64,000 nt of DNA from Actinomadura rupiterrae (GTDB lineage Bacteria; Actinomycetota; Actinomycetes; Streptosporangiales; Streptosporangiaceae): the NCBI RefSeq assembly GCF_024172125.1, contig NZ_JAMZEA010000001.1, positions 744,001 through 808,000 of the forward strand. The letters run 5' to 3'. Below, piece by piece: positions 48,991 through 59,268 of this stretch (position 1 is the stretch's first letter; each line of letters opens with the position of its first letter). The position numbers were made by a program, and so were the translations under genes. The notes beneath the pieces are model-generated. The model had not been told where the DNA came from. It worked only from the letters and a program-made list of their open reading frames with translations, and made no database searches.

Positions 48991-51474
48991 GCCAGATCTT
49001 CCGGGACGAGCAGGGCGACGGGCATCCGATCGAGGACGGCGGCCAGGTCCAGCAGCGGCCCCTGGTGGACGTAGCCGGTGAGGACGTCGCGCCAGTGGCC
49101 GTCGCCGCCCGGGTCCAGGACGGTGGAGGCCCAGCCGCCGCGGCGTTCCAGCCCGGCGGGCAGCCGGGTGGCGATGACCGCGGCGCGGCCGCGGCGGAAC
49201 GCCACGGCGTGCTCGGCGGCGGGCCCGATCGCGGCCAGCGGCTCGTAGGGAGGCGGTCGGCCCGCCGGGGCGAACCAGGTCGGGTGGTCGCGGCGCAGGC
49301 GGAGCGTCCGGGACGTGACCAGGAGTTTCTCGTCGTCGAGGCCGCCGGGGGCGCCGTTGTTGTCGAGCCGGGTCAGGCGGGTCCGGCGGCGGCCGTAGTC
49401 GACCGGGCGGCGGTTGTCCGGATCGACCAGGGAGAGGCTCACGAGCTCGCACCCCTGGTAGAGGTCCGGGACGCCGGGCATGGCGAGCTGGACGATCTTC
49501 TGGCTCAGCACGTTCGAGCGCGTCCGGGGTTCGAGGCGCGCGACGAACCGGGTGATCTCGTCGGTCGTCTCGGATGCCAGGACGCCGTGCAGGTAGTCCA
49601 GGACGGCGCGCTCGTACGCCTCGTCCGGTGTGATCCAGTTCGTGGCGGTCTTGGCCTCGCGCATCGCCTTGGTCAGGAAGCCGCGCATCCGCTCCTCGGT
49701 GATCGGCCAGGCGCCGACGAGCGTCTGCCACATCAGGTATTCGAGGTCCGGTTCGAGCGGAGAGGACGGCGAATGCCAGGCGGTGACCGTGGCGTCCCAT
49801 TCGTCCGGGATCTCGGCGAGCACGGCCAGCCGGGCGCGGACGTCCTCCTGCCGCTTGGTGTCGTGCGTGGACAGCGTGGTCATGGTCAGCGGCCAGTCGG
49901 CGGCGACGCCCCCGCAGTAGGCGTGGAAGTCGGCGGGAGCGACGGCGAAGCGGGTCGGGTCGCCGCCGACCTCGTTCAGCGACGCCATCCGGGACCAGCG
50001 GTAGAACGCGGTGTCCTCGACGCCCTTCGCCGCCAGCGGCGCGCTTACCTGCTGGAACCGGACGACGAACTCGGGGTCGCCGTACAGCGCCTCGCGCACG
50101 ACGGCCGGGACCAGCGGCGAGCGGCAGCGCCGCGCCGCCTCGTCCAGGACGCGAAGGGCCTGCTCGGTCGGGCCCTCACCGGGCACGACATAAGCGCGGT
50201 AGACGGGCATGGCGACCAGCAGCTCGACCATGGCCTCGCGCAAGGCGTCCGGGTCGTCCCCCGGCCGCGACCGGACCAGGACGCGATGCAGGCGCTCAAC
50301 ATCCGGCCGCAGCCCCTCCTCGGCCACCAGATTCCGAGCCTCCCACTCGACCTCGGCGAAACCGGACGAGTCGCCGCCCACGCCCGTCCATCCGCCAACC
50401 GAGCCCGCCGATCCGCCAACCGGGCCGGACGCGCTACCAGTCGAGCCGGATGCGCCGCTAGCCGAACCGGACGCGCCGCCAACCGAGCCGAGCGAGCCAC
50501 TAACCGAACCGGACGCGCCACCAGCCGAACCGGACGCCCCGTTAGCCGAACTGGACGCGCCGCCAGCCGAGCCGGACGCGCCGCCAGCCGAGCCAGACGC
50601 GCCGCCAACCGAACCGGACGGGCCGGTAGCCGAAGTGGACGCGCCGGTAGCGAACTCGGGCGCGCCGTCCGTGGAGCCGGGCGCGCTGCTGGTGAAGCGG
50701 GAGTAGGTGGCGGTCAGAGGCTCCTCGCCGGCGGGGTCGAGGAAGAGGCCGCCGACCGTGCCGAGCGCGTCGTAGCCGGTCGTGCCCGCGCAGAGCCAGC
50801 CCGCGGGCAGCTCCTCGCCCGGCGCGGTGATCTTCTCGACGAGCACCCAGGGGCCGCCGTCGCGGCCCGGGTCGATGCGGTCGGAGAGGCGGCGGAGGTA
50901 GCCGTGCGGGTCGGCGAGGCCGTCCGGGTGGTCGATGCGGAGGCCGTCGACCAGGCCGTCCCGGACGAGCCGGACGACCAGGTCGTGCGTGGCGTCGAAG
51001 ACGGACGGGTCCTCCTGGCGCAGCGCGATCAGGCCGGAGATGTCGAAGAAGCGGCGGTAGTTCGGTTCGCCCTCGCCGGGCGGGACGAGCCGCCCGCCGC
51101 CGGCGTCCCAGTCCACGTCGAACCAGTGCGCGTACGGGGATTTCGGCCCGTCCGCGAGGACGGACTCTACAGCCGGACCGGAAAACGCCATGTGGTTCGG
51201 GACGATGTCGAGCAGCACCCGCAGCCCCAGCGAGTGGAACCGGTGGACCATCGCGACGAAGGCGTCCTCGCCGCCCAGTTCGGCGGAGATCCGGCCGTGG
51301 TCGGCGACGTCGTAGCCGTGCGTCGAGCCGGGCGCGGCCTGGAGCACCGGCGACAGGTAGACGTGCGAGACGCCGAGGTCCTTGAGGTAGGGCGCGAGCG
51401 CCGCCGCCTCGGCGAACCGGAAGCCGGGCGCGCGGAGCTGGAGCCGGTAGGTGCCGCTCGGCGGCTGCGCGGGG

Positions 51475-51482
<8 letters not shown>
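48987..51482 (-). CDS. treY: Maltooligosyl trehalose synthase
   Basis: An 831-residue GH13 enzyme that turns the reducing end of maltooligosaccharides into a trehalose unit. GTYRLQLRAPGFRFAEAAAL, YLSPVLQAAPGSTHGYDVAD, LLDIVPNHMAFSG, DGLVDGLRIDHPDGLADPHG (nucleophile Asp), WVLVEKITAPGEELP (acid Glu), TMTTLSTHDTKRQEDVRARL and MPGVPDLYQGCELVSLSLVD are diagnostic. Residues about 268-368 are an inserted Gly/Ser/Ala repeat (GGASGSA) absent from family members I recall. GTG 51482 overlaps the treX stop by 8 bp. Confidence 0.95.
50380..50690 (-). repeat. 18-bp in-frame minisatellite inside treY
   Basis: About sixteen imperfect 18-bp units (plus-strand GCCGAACCGGACGCGCCG) run without a break through the coding sequence, encoding GGASGS repeats between TATYSRFTSS and EVEWEARNLVAEEG of TreY. 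All three frames stay open on both strands. Confidence 0.9.
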
Positions 51483-53586
<2,104 letters not shown>

Positions 53587-53685
53587 CGGTCACCCCTCCC
53601 GTCGCTGGGAGGGAGCCTTTCCCGCTGAGGGTTAGATCACACCGTTCCGGACGCTACTGGCCAGACCGGGCATCCTTCGCTTACA

Positions 53686-53704
53686 TTAGGCATGCCTTAC
53701 CTTA
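53686..53704 (+). promoter_or_regulatory. Iron box (DtxR/IdeR type)
   Basis: TTAGGCATGCCTTACCTTA matches the DtxR/IdeR consensus TTAGGTTAGSCTAACCTAA at 14 of 19 positions, including both TTAGG and ACCT ends. It lies 43 bp upstream of the bfd start, inside an AT-rich promoter island, so iron-dependent control of bfd-bfr is likely. Confidence 0.75.
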
Positions 53705-53746
53705 TTGAGGCTTTCCTTACCCGACTCGCGAGAGGGCCCGGCCGGC

Positions 53747-54226
53747 ATGTACGTCTGCGTCTGCAACGCCGTCACCGAGGATGACGTGCGCGGCTGCATG
53801 GTCGACGGCGGCTGCCGCGGGGTGCGCGAGGTCAAGGACGCCTGCGGCTGGAAGCCCGGCTGCGGCTCCTGCACCCGCCGGCTGTACTCCCTGGTCAGCG
53901 AGGTCAGCACGGCCAGCGAGCTGGCGGACGCGATCACCGGCGGGCCGCTCGCCCCCGTCCGTCCGGCGGACTGCCCGGTCCCGCCCCTCGGCGTCCCGGA
54001 CCAGCCCGCGCCGGTCGGTGCCGCCCCCGCCCCGGTCCCCGTCGCCGCTGCCCCGGTCGCCTCCGCCCCGGTCCCGGTCGCGCTCGGCCCCACCAAGACC
54101 CGCGCGGCGGACGGTCCTCTCGTCACCGTGAGTGACGCCGCCGAGGCCACCGGTGCCGAACCGGCGGCGGCCGAGCGCATCGCGGCGCCCGTGCGTTCGC
54201 GCTGGCTCCGCGACACCGCCGCCTGA
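53747..54226 (+). CDS. bfd: Bacterioferritin-associated ferredoxin with long tail
   Basis: The first 60 residues are a BFD-type [2Fe-2S] domain: YVCVCNAVTEDDVRGCMVDG and KDACGWKPGCGSCTRRL, with the CxC and CxxC ligands. BFD donates electrons that release iron from bacterioferritin, encoded next door. The 100-residue C-terminal tail (Pro/Ala/Val-rich, APAPVPVAAAPVASAPVPVA) is unusual; normal BFD is about 64 residues. ATG 53747 begins at the domain; the frame open from 53705 overlaps the iron-box promoter. Confidence 0.9.
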   Translation: MYVCVCNAVTEDDVRGCMVDGGCRGVREVKDACGWKPGCGSCTRRLYSLVSEVSTASELADAITGGPLAPVRPADCPVPPLGVPDQPAPVGAAPAPVPVAAAPVASAPVPVALGPTKTRAADGPLVTVSDAAEATGAEPAAAERIAAPVRSRWLRDTAA

Positions 54227-54256
54227 CGCTGTTCCATAACGGAGCGTCATGCGAGC

Positions 54257-54763
54257 ATGGCGGGCATGGAAGGCGACAAGGACATCATCGCGCTGCTGAA
54301 CGAGCAGCTCACCGCGGAGCTGACCGCGATCAACCAGTACTTCCTGCACTCGAAGATGCAGGAGAACTGGGGTTTCGGCCGGATGGCCAAGCACACCCGG
54401 GACGAGTCCATCGACGAGATGCGGCACGCCGAGCGGCTGACCGACCGCATCCTGTTCCTGGAGGGCCTGCCGAACTACCAGAAGATCGGCACGCTCCGCA
54501 TCGGGCAGACGATCGTCGAGCAGCTCAAGGCCGACCTGCAGATCGAGCTGGAGGCCGTCGCGCGGCTGCGTCCGGGCATCGAGCTCATGCGCTCCCGCGG
54601 GGACGTCACGTCCGCGCGGATCTTCGAGGACATCCTCGCGGACGAGGAGCAGCACATCGACTACCTGGAGACCGAGCTCGGCCTGGTGGAGATGCTCGGC
54701 GAGCAGAACTACCTGCAGCGTCTCACCGAGTCGCCCGGCGAGGGCGGCCCGAGCGCCGGCTGA
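54257..54763 (+). CDS. bfr: Bacterioferritin
   Basis: A 168-residue four-helix ferritin that stores iron and binds haem: LLNEQLTAELTAINQYFLHS (ferroxidase Glu, Tyr), RDESIDEMRHAERLTDRILF (Glu, haem-ligand Met and His), LKADLQIELEAVARL and IFEDILADEEQHIDYLETEL (Glu and Glu-x-x-His). All ferroxidase ligands appear intact. GGAG lies 12 bases before ATG 54257; family members begin at the Met of 54266 (MEGDKD), which may be the true start. It lies 30 bp after bfd and probably shares its iron-box promoter. Confidence 0.96.
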   Translation: MAGMEGDKDIIALLNEQLTAELTAINQYFLHSKMQENWGFGRMAKHTRDESIDEMRHAERLTDRILFLEGLPNYQKIGTLRIGQTIVEQLKADLQIELEAVARLRPGIELMRSRGDVTSARIFEDILADEEQHIDYLETELGLVEMLGEQNYLQRLTESPGEGGPSAG

Positions 54764-54878
54764 GAGCGCGTCCCGGCACGCCGACCCACCACCGCGCCGC
54801 GTGCCGGGCCCACGCCGCCGACCCCGAACGCCCACGCCCTTCGCCCGGCGGGCTCAACGGGCACAACCCTCGCACTTG

Positions 54879-54924
54879 TGGCACTTGATGCCATAAGCGT
54901 CCCCTGGGTGCGCAAAGTACGCTT
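54879..54924. promoter_or_regulatory. Dyads upstream of TetR-GNAT gene
   Basis: TGGCA-CTTGA-TGCCA (54879-54893) and AAGCGT-N18-ACGCTT (54895-54924) lie immediately before ATG 54930, the expected place for a TetR autoregulatory operator. A direct GCACTTG repeat (54872, 54881) overlaps the first. Confidence 0.45.
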
Positions 54925-54929
54925 GGTGC

Positions 54930-56147
54930 ATGAGCGGAGCGGAGACGCTGGGGCTTCGGGAGCGGACGCGCCGGGCCGTGCGGCGGGAGCTGGCCGACCT
55001 GGCGCTCGGGATGTTCGTGCAGCGCGGCTACGACGCGACCACGGTCGAGGACATCGCCGCTGCGGGCGGCCTGTCCAAGCGCAGCTTCTTCCGGTACTTC
55101 CCGGCCAAGGAGGACGTCCTCCTCGGGGACGTCGAGGAGTTCGCCGAGCAGATCGCCGGCGAGATCCGCTCGCGTCCCGGCGGCGAGGACCCGTGGGACA
55201 CGCTCCGGCTCGTCCTGCGCGAGTGGGAGCCCCGCATCCACACCGCGCGGAACCGGCTGGACGCGCTCCGGTTGGTCGATACGACACCGTCGCTACGCGC
55301 CCGTCTCCACCAGAAACGCGATGAGTTGCGCGCTTTGATCTCGGCCGCTCTGCTCGTCCGTCCGGGCACCGCGCTCGACGCCTTCACCGCCGACCTCCTG
55401 ACGGCCGCCGCCTGCGCCGCGGTGGACGCCGCGACCCGCGAATGGCTCCGCTCCGACGGCACCCGCGATCACGCCGCCCTCATCGACCAGGCCTTCGCCG
55501 CCCTGACCCCCACCGAGCCCGCTCCGCACTCGCCGCATCCCGAGCCGTCCCTGCCGAACGCCGAAGAAGCAGAACTATCGGAGGCGGTAGAAGCGGAGCT
55601 GACGGCGGCTACGGTCGAAGCGGAGTTGCCGGAGGCGGTGGTCGAGGCGGAGCCGGTTGCGGACGGGCCTCGGCGGTTCCGGATGGACGCCTCCCTGAAC
55701 GACCTGCCGCCGCTCGACGCGTCCGGGTTCCGGAATCCGGTCCCGGCCGACATCCCTGTGTTGGGCGATCTGATGTGGCACGCCTACCAGGGGACGCCCG
55801 ACGAGGAGGACGCGGGCGAGGACGTGGGCGCCGCCGTCGAGGAGATCGGGCTGGTCTACGACGGCGAGCGCGGCGAGTTCGTGCCGTCCGCGTCGTTCGT
55901 CGCCGTGGACGACCAGGGCCGCCCGACCGCCGCCGCCCTGGTCACCCTGTGGAAGGGCGTCCCGCTCCTCGCCTACCTGTTCACCTCGCCCGAGCACACC
56001 GGACGCGGCCTGGGACGCCGCCTCGTCGCGGCGTCCATGCACGCCCTCGCCGCCCAGGGCCACCAGGTGCTCTCGCTCGCGGTGACCGAGGACAACGCCC
56101 GCGCCGGCCGCCTCTACGAGTCGCTGGGCTTCCGCTTCGCCGGCTGA
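54930..56147 (+). CDS. TetR-type regulator fused to GNAT acetyltransferase
   Basis: A 405-residue fusion. Residues 1-195 are a TetR regulator: HTH in FVQRGYDATTVEDIAAAGGL then SKRSFFRYFPAKEDVL, and a helical ligand domain (DALRLVDTTPSLRARLHQKR, AADAATREWL-like end). Residues about 205-245 are an acidic linker with an imperfect nine-residue repeat (VEAELTAAT, VEAELPEAV, VEAEPVA). Residues about 265-405 are a GNAT domain (FRNPVPADIPVLGDLMWHAY, AYLFTSPEHTGRGLGRRLVA, LSLAVTEDNARAGRLYESLG). A regulator that may itself acetylate, or sense acetyl-CoA, is implied. ATG 54930 is only just after the promoter, so the mRNA may be leaderless. Confidence 0.88.
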   Translation: MSGAETLGLRERTRRAVRRELADLALGMFVQRGYDATTVEDIAAAGGLSKRSFFRYFPAKEDVLLGDVEEFAEQIAGEIRSRPGGEDPWDTLRLVLREWEPRIHTARNRLDALRLVDTTPSLRARLHQKRDELRALISAALLVRPGTALDAFTADLLTAAACAAVDAATREWLRSDGTRDHAALIDQAFAALTPTEPAPHSPHPEPSLPNAEEAELSEAVEAELTAATVEAELPEAVVEAEPVADGPRRFRMDASLNDLPPLDASGFRNPVPADIPVLGDLMWHAYQGTPDEEDAGEDVGAAVEEIGLVYDGERGEFVPSASFVAVDDQGRPTAAALVTLWKGVPLLAYLFTSPEHTGRGLGRRLVAASMHALAAQGHQVLSLAVTEDNARAGRLYESLGFRFAG

Positions 56148-56165
56148 GCCCGGCTGATCGGAGCG

Positions 56166-57008
56166 TCAGCGGAAGGCGGCGGCGTTGCGGGCGGCCCAGT
56201 CGGCGAAGGTTCCCGGGGCACGGCCGATAACGCGCTCGACGTCCGGGCTGATGCGCAGTTCGGCGTCGTTGGGCTCGCCGAGGATGGTCAGCGTCGTGTC
56301 GGCGACGGCCTCCGGCATGAACTGCGTCATGTGCTCGCGCGCCTGCTCGCGGGTGAGCTCCACGAACTGGACGGGCTCGCCGATCGCGGCCGCGATGGCC
56401 TCGGCCTGCTGCTTCGGCGAGACGAGCGCGGGCCCGGTCAGCTCGTAGATCTGGCCGGTGTGGCCGTCCTCGCGGAGGGCGGACGCGCCGACCGCCGCGA
56501 TGTCGGACGGGTCGATGACCGGGATTCCGACGTCCCCGAAAGGCGCGGCGACGGTCCGCGAGGCGCGGACGGACTCGGCGTACGCGTAGCTGTTGGAGGC
56601 GAAGCCGCCGGGCCGCAGGATCGTCCAGTCCAGGCCCGAGTCGAGGACGGCGTCCTCGATGGCCTTGCCGACGACGCCGTGCGAGGCCGAGTCCGGGCGG
56701 GTCCCCACGCCCTGCGAGGACAGCAGGACGACGCGCCGGACGCCGCCCGCCTTCGCCGCGTCGAGGACGGCGCGCGCGTCGATCAGGTGCGCGGCGGTGC
56801 CGCTCTGGAAGAACAGCGCCTCCGCGCCGTCCAGGACGGTCCGCATGCCGTCGGGGTCGGCCAGGTCCGAGCGGACGTGGCGGACGCCGTCCGGGACGTC
56901 CGCCGCCGAGATGTTCCGGGACGTCGCCGTCACCTGCGCGCCGTCCGCCGCGAGGATCCGCACGAGCGCGCCGCCGACGTTGCCCGTCGCTCCGGTCACC
57001 ACGATCAT
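56166..57008 (-). CDS. NmrA-like NAD(P)H-binding protein
   Basis: A 280-residue atypical SDR: IVVTGATGNVGGALVRILAA (GxxGxxG), VTATSRNISAADVP, VRRVVLLSSQGVGTRPDSAS, GLDWTILRPGGFASNSYAYA and GQIYELTGPALVSPKQQAEA. The family includes NADPH sensors and quinone-type reductases; the YxxxK catalytic pair is not evident. ATG 57008 has GGGAGAAC upstream. It is divergent from the TetR gene at 57093 and separated by a palindrome-rich 84 bp. Confidence 0.88.
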   Translation of the reverse strand: MIVVTGATGNVGGALVRILAADGAQVTATSRNISAADVPDGVRHVRSDLADPDGMRTVLDGAEALFFQSGTAAHLIDARAVLDAAKAGGVRRVVLLSSQGVGTRPDSASHGVVGKAIEDAVLDSGLDWTILRPGGFASNSYAYAESVRASRTVAAPFGDVGIPVIDPSDIAAVGASALREDGHTGQIYELTGPALVSPKQQAEAIAAAIGEPVQFVELTREQAREHMTQFMPEAVADTTLTILGEPNDAELRISPDVERVIGRAPGTFADWAARNAAAFR

Positions 57009-57020
57009 GTCGTTCTCCCA

Positions 57021-57097
57021 AGTTAGTTAGCTGACTGACTGACAACGCAGACGCTAGCACGACCGGGCCGGGGGTTGTCTATAGTCAGTTAGGTGAC
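57021..57097. promoter_or_regulatory. Divergent promoter with TTAGTTAG/CTGACTGAC operators
   Basis: A near-palindrome, GTTAGTTAG-CTGACTGAC (57022-57039), lies before the NmrA-like gene, and GTCAGTTAGGTGAC (57084-57097) covers the start of the TetR gene. TATAGT at 57080-57085 is a good -10 eight bases before GTG 57093, implying a leaderless tetR mRNA. Both elements share GTCAGTTAG-like sequence, as expected for a TetR regulator that controls both genes. Confidence 0.6.
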
Positions 57098-57677
57098 CAA
57101 CTCAACGAGGGCGCGGGGCACGGACAAGCGGCGCCGCCTCACGGCCGCCGCCGCCGAGGTCGTCCACCACCAGGGCGCGGAGCGCACGACGATCGCCGAC
57201 ATCGCCAAGGCCGCGGACGTGCCGGTCGGGAACGTCTACTACTACTTCAAGACGAAGGACGACCTGGTCCAGGCCGCTCTCTCCGAGCACGCCGAGCACC
57301 TGTCCGTGCTCACCGAGACGCTCGGCAAGCTGCCCAGCCCTCGCCAGCGGCTCAAGGCCATGGTCGCCGCGTGGGTCGACCAGCGCGAGACGGCCGCCCG
57401 CTACGGCTGCCCGACCGGATCCCTCGCCACCGAGCTGAGCAAACGCGAGGACGACGAGCTGACGCAGGAAGCAGGACGCGTCATGCGCCTCCTGCTCGCC
57501 TGGTCGGAGAAGCAGTTCCGCGAACTCGGCCTGGACGCCCCGGAAGACCTGGCACTCTCCTTCGTCGGCGCCTACCAGGGCATGTCCGTCCTGGCCAATG
57601 CCCTACGCGACCCCGAAATCATGACCCGCCAGAGCGCCGCCCTCACCAGGTGGATCGACTCCCTGACCCAGCCCTAG
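57093..57677 (+). CDS. TetR-family transcription regulator
   Basis: A 194-residue repressor: TDKRRRLTAAAAEVVHHQGA, ERTTIADIAKAADVPVGNVY then YYFKTKDDLVQAAL (HTH), and a helical ligand domain with YGCPTGSLATELSKREDDEL, a pattern seen in TetR proteins sensing small electrophiles or quinones next to NmrA genes. GTG 57093 is used. It is divergent from the NmrA-like gene and overlaps one of the candidate operators. Confidence 0.92.
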   Translation: MTNSTRARGTDKRRRLTAAAAEVVHHQGAERTTIADIAKAADVPVGNVYYYFKTKDDLVQAALSEHAEHLSVLTETLGKLPSPRQRLKAMVAAWVDQRETAARYGCPTGSLATELSKREDDELTQEAGRVMRLLLAWSEKQFRELGLDAPEDLALSFVGAYQGMSVLANALRDPEIMTRQSAALTRWIDSLTQP

Positions 57678-57768
57678 CGAACCGCCAGAAGCGGCCCGGC
57701 TTCCCAGCGGCCCTGAGCGACCACGCCTGACCTCGCTCACCGGCCAGGCACAGCGTCGCGGAGAGCGG

Positions 57769-59268
57769 TCAAGGCTGGCTGAGCAGCGAGTCGTAACCCG
57801 CCGATGCCCGGCGCCCCGCCATGAAGTCCAAGAACTCGCGGATGAACCGGCTTCGCGAATAGGACGCGTCACCGTTGCGGACACCGGCGCCAGCCGGCGT
57901 CGCATCGTGGGCGGCGCCGTCGCGCGGAGCCGGCGGGGTTCGGGGGAAGGCGGTCCGGAAGAGGGCTTTGTACTCCTCGGCGCTGATCGTCTGGTCGCCG
58001 TCGGTGTCGGCCGTGTCGAAGAGGACTTCGGCGACCGCGACCAGGGCGGGGCTGGCCAGCGAGGACGCGGCGCCGGCGTACTCCTCGCGGCTGACCCGGC
58101 CGTCCCGGTCGGCGTCCAGCGCGGACGCCAGCTCCCGCCACCAGGCGGCGAACGCGTCGAAGAGGCGCTCCTCGGCGTCCGCGTCGAGGTCGAGCCGGGA
58201 CGCGACCTCCCGGGCCATCGCGGCGAGGTCGGGCCAGGACACGTAGCCGTCGCCGGTCTGGTCGAGCACCTCGGCGAAGAACCGCTCGGCCGAGCGCGCC
58301 GCGCTCCCCTCGGACGCGGACCGCTCGGACGCGAGCGGCGTCAGCAGCCGGAGCAGGGCCGCGGCGCGCGCCTGCTGCCGCCGCAGGGTCGTCAGGAGCT
58401 GCCCGCCCGGGCCGTCCGCGCGGGTGGGGTCGAGGAGGCCGACCACCGTGTCGGTCCGCGTCCACGCCGGCGGCAGCAGCCGGGACGCGACGCCCGTGCC
58501 CAGGTAGACGCCGCGCGCCAGGATCTGCGAGCCGGGCGTCTCGCCCAGCCCGGCCCGGCGGCGGAGCGCGTCGGGCAGCGACGCCTTGAGGAACTCGGCG
58601 ATCACCGGCCCGGCCATCACCCGGCTCGCCGCCCAGAAGGCGGGGTGGCCGCGCAGCAGCGGCGGCGCGGGCATCCGGCCGAACAGCTCGAACAGGATGA
58701 TCCGCATCGCCTCGGTGTTCTCCAGCCCCCGGACGATCATGTCGTCGAAGTAGGGCCAGAACTCCGCCGACGTCGCGGGCAGGTGGTCGGCGTCGCCTTC
58801 CAGCACGCTCAGGAAGGCCCGGAACTCGGCATAGAGCCTTTCCATCGCGGGGCCGTTCATGGAAAGGCCGCTCATCCGGTTCAGCTCGACGGTCGATTCG
58901 AAGAGCGACGCCACGACCCAGGCCCGGGCGTCCGGATCCATGGCGCTGTACGAACGCCCGTGCTCGTCGGTACCGGAAATGCGGTGGTGCATCCGGTTGA
59001 GCCGGTCCGCCTCCCTGTCGCGGACCTCCGGATCGGCGTCCAGAATCCGCTGGACGCTCCCGAGCGTGTTGAACACCCGCCGCCACGGATGGGCGACGAA
59101 CGTCGAGTTCTCGACCAGCGCCGCGCCGATCTGCGGATGCGCGGCCTCCAGCACCGTCGCCCGGACGACGGCCATTCCCCAGCGCACTTCGTGGCAGTAT
59201 CCGTGCAGCATCGATCCCGGTCCGAGAAGCGACAGGTCAGGATCGGTGGCGGTCGCGTCAGCGGTCAT
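57769..59268 (-). CDS. Rubber-oxygenase/MpaB-family (DUF2236) protein fused to EF-hands
   Basis: A 499-residue protein with two parts. Residues about 10-290 match DUF2236 (MpaB / latex-clearing-protein family, haem oxygenases acting on isoprenoid chains): PWRRVFNTLGSVQRILDADP, LNRMHHRISGTDEHGRSYSA (His 94-95), ARAWVVASLFESTVELNRM and the EFWPYFDDMIVRGLENTE helix. Residues 325-440 hold three EF-hand calcium loops: DQTGDGYVSWPD (336-347), DADRDGRVSREE (385-396) and DTDGDQTISAEE (421-432). No signal peptide. ATG 59268 overlaps the stop of the cis-prenyltransferase gene by ATGA, so the two are translationally coupled. A calcium-controlled oxygenase on a polyprenyl product is inferred. Confidence 0.8.
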   Translation of the reverse strand: MTADATATDPDLSLLGPGSMLHGYCHEVRWGMAVVRATVLEAAHPQIGAALVENSTFVAHPWRRVFNTLGSVQRILDADPEVRDREADRLNRMHHRISGTDEHGRSYSAMDPDARAWVVASLFESTVELNRMSGLSMNGPAMERLYAEFRAFLSVLEGDADHLPATSAEFWPYFDDMIVRGLENTEAMRIILFELFGRMPAPPLLRGHPAFWAASRVMAGPVIAEFLKASLPDALRRRAGLGETPGSQILARGVYLGTGVASRLLPPAWTRTDTVVGLLDPTRADGPGGQLLTTLRRQQARAAALLRLLTPLASERSASEGSAARSAERFFAEVLDQTGDGYVSWPDLAAMAREVASRLDLDADAEERLFDAFAAWWRELASALDADRDGRVSREEYAGAASSLASPALVAVAEVLFDTADTDGDQTISAEEYKALFRTAFPRTPPAPRDGAAHDATPAGAGVRNGDASYSRSRFIREFLDFMAGRRASAGYDSLLSQP

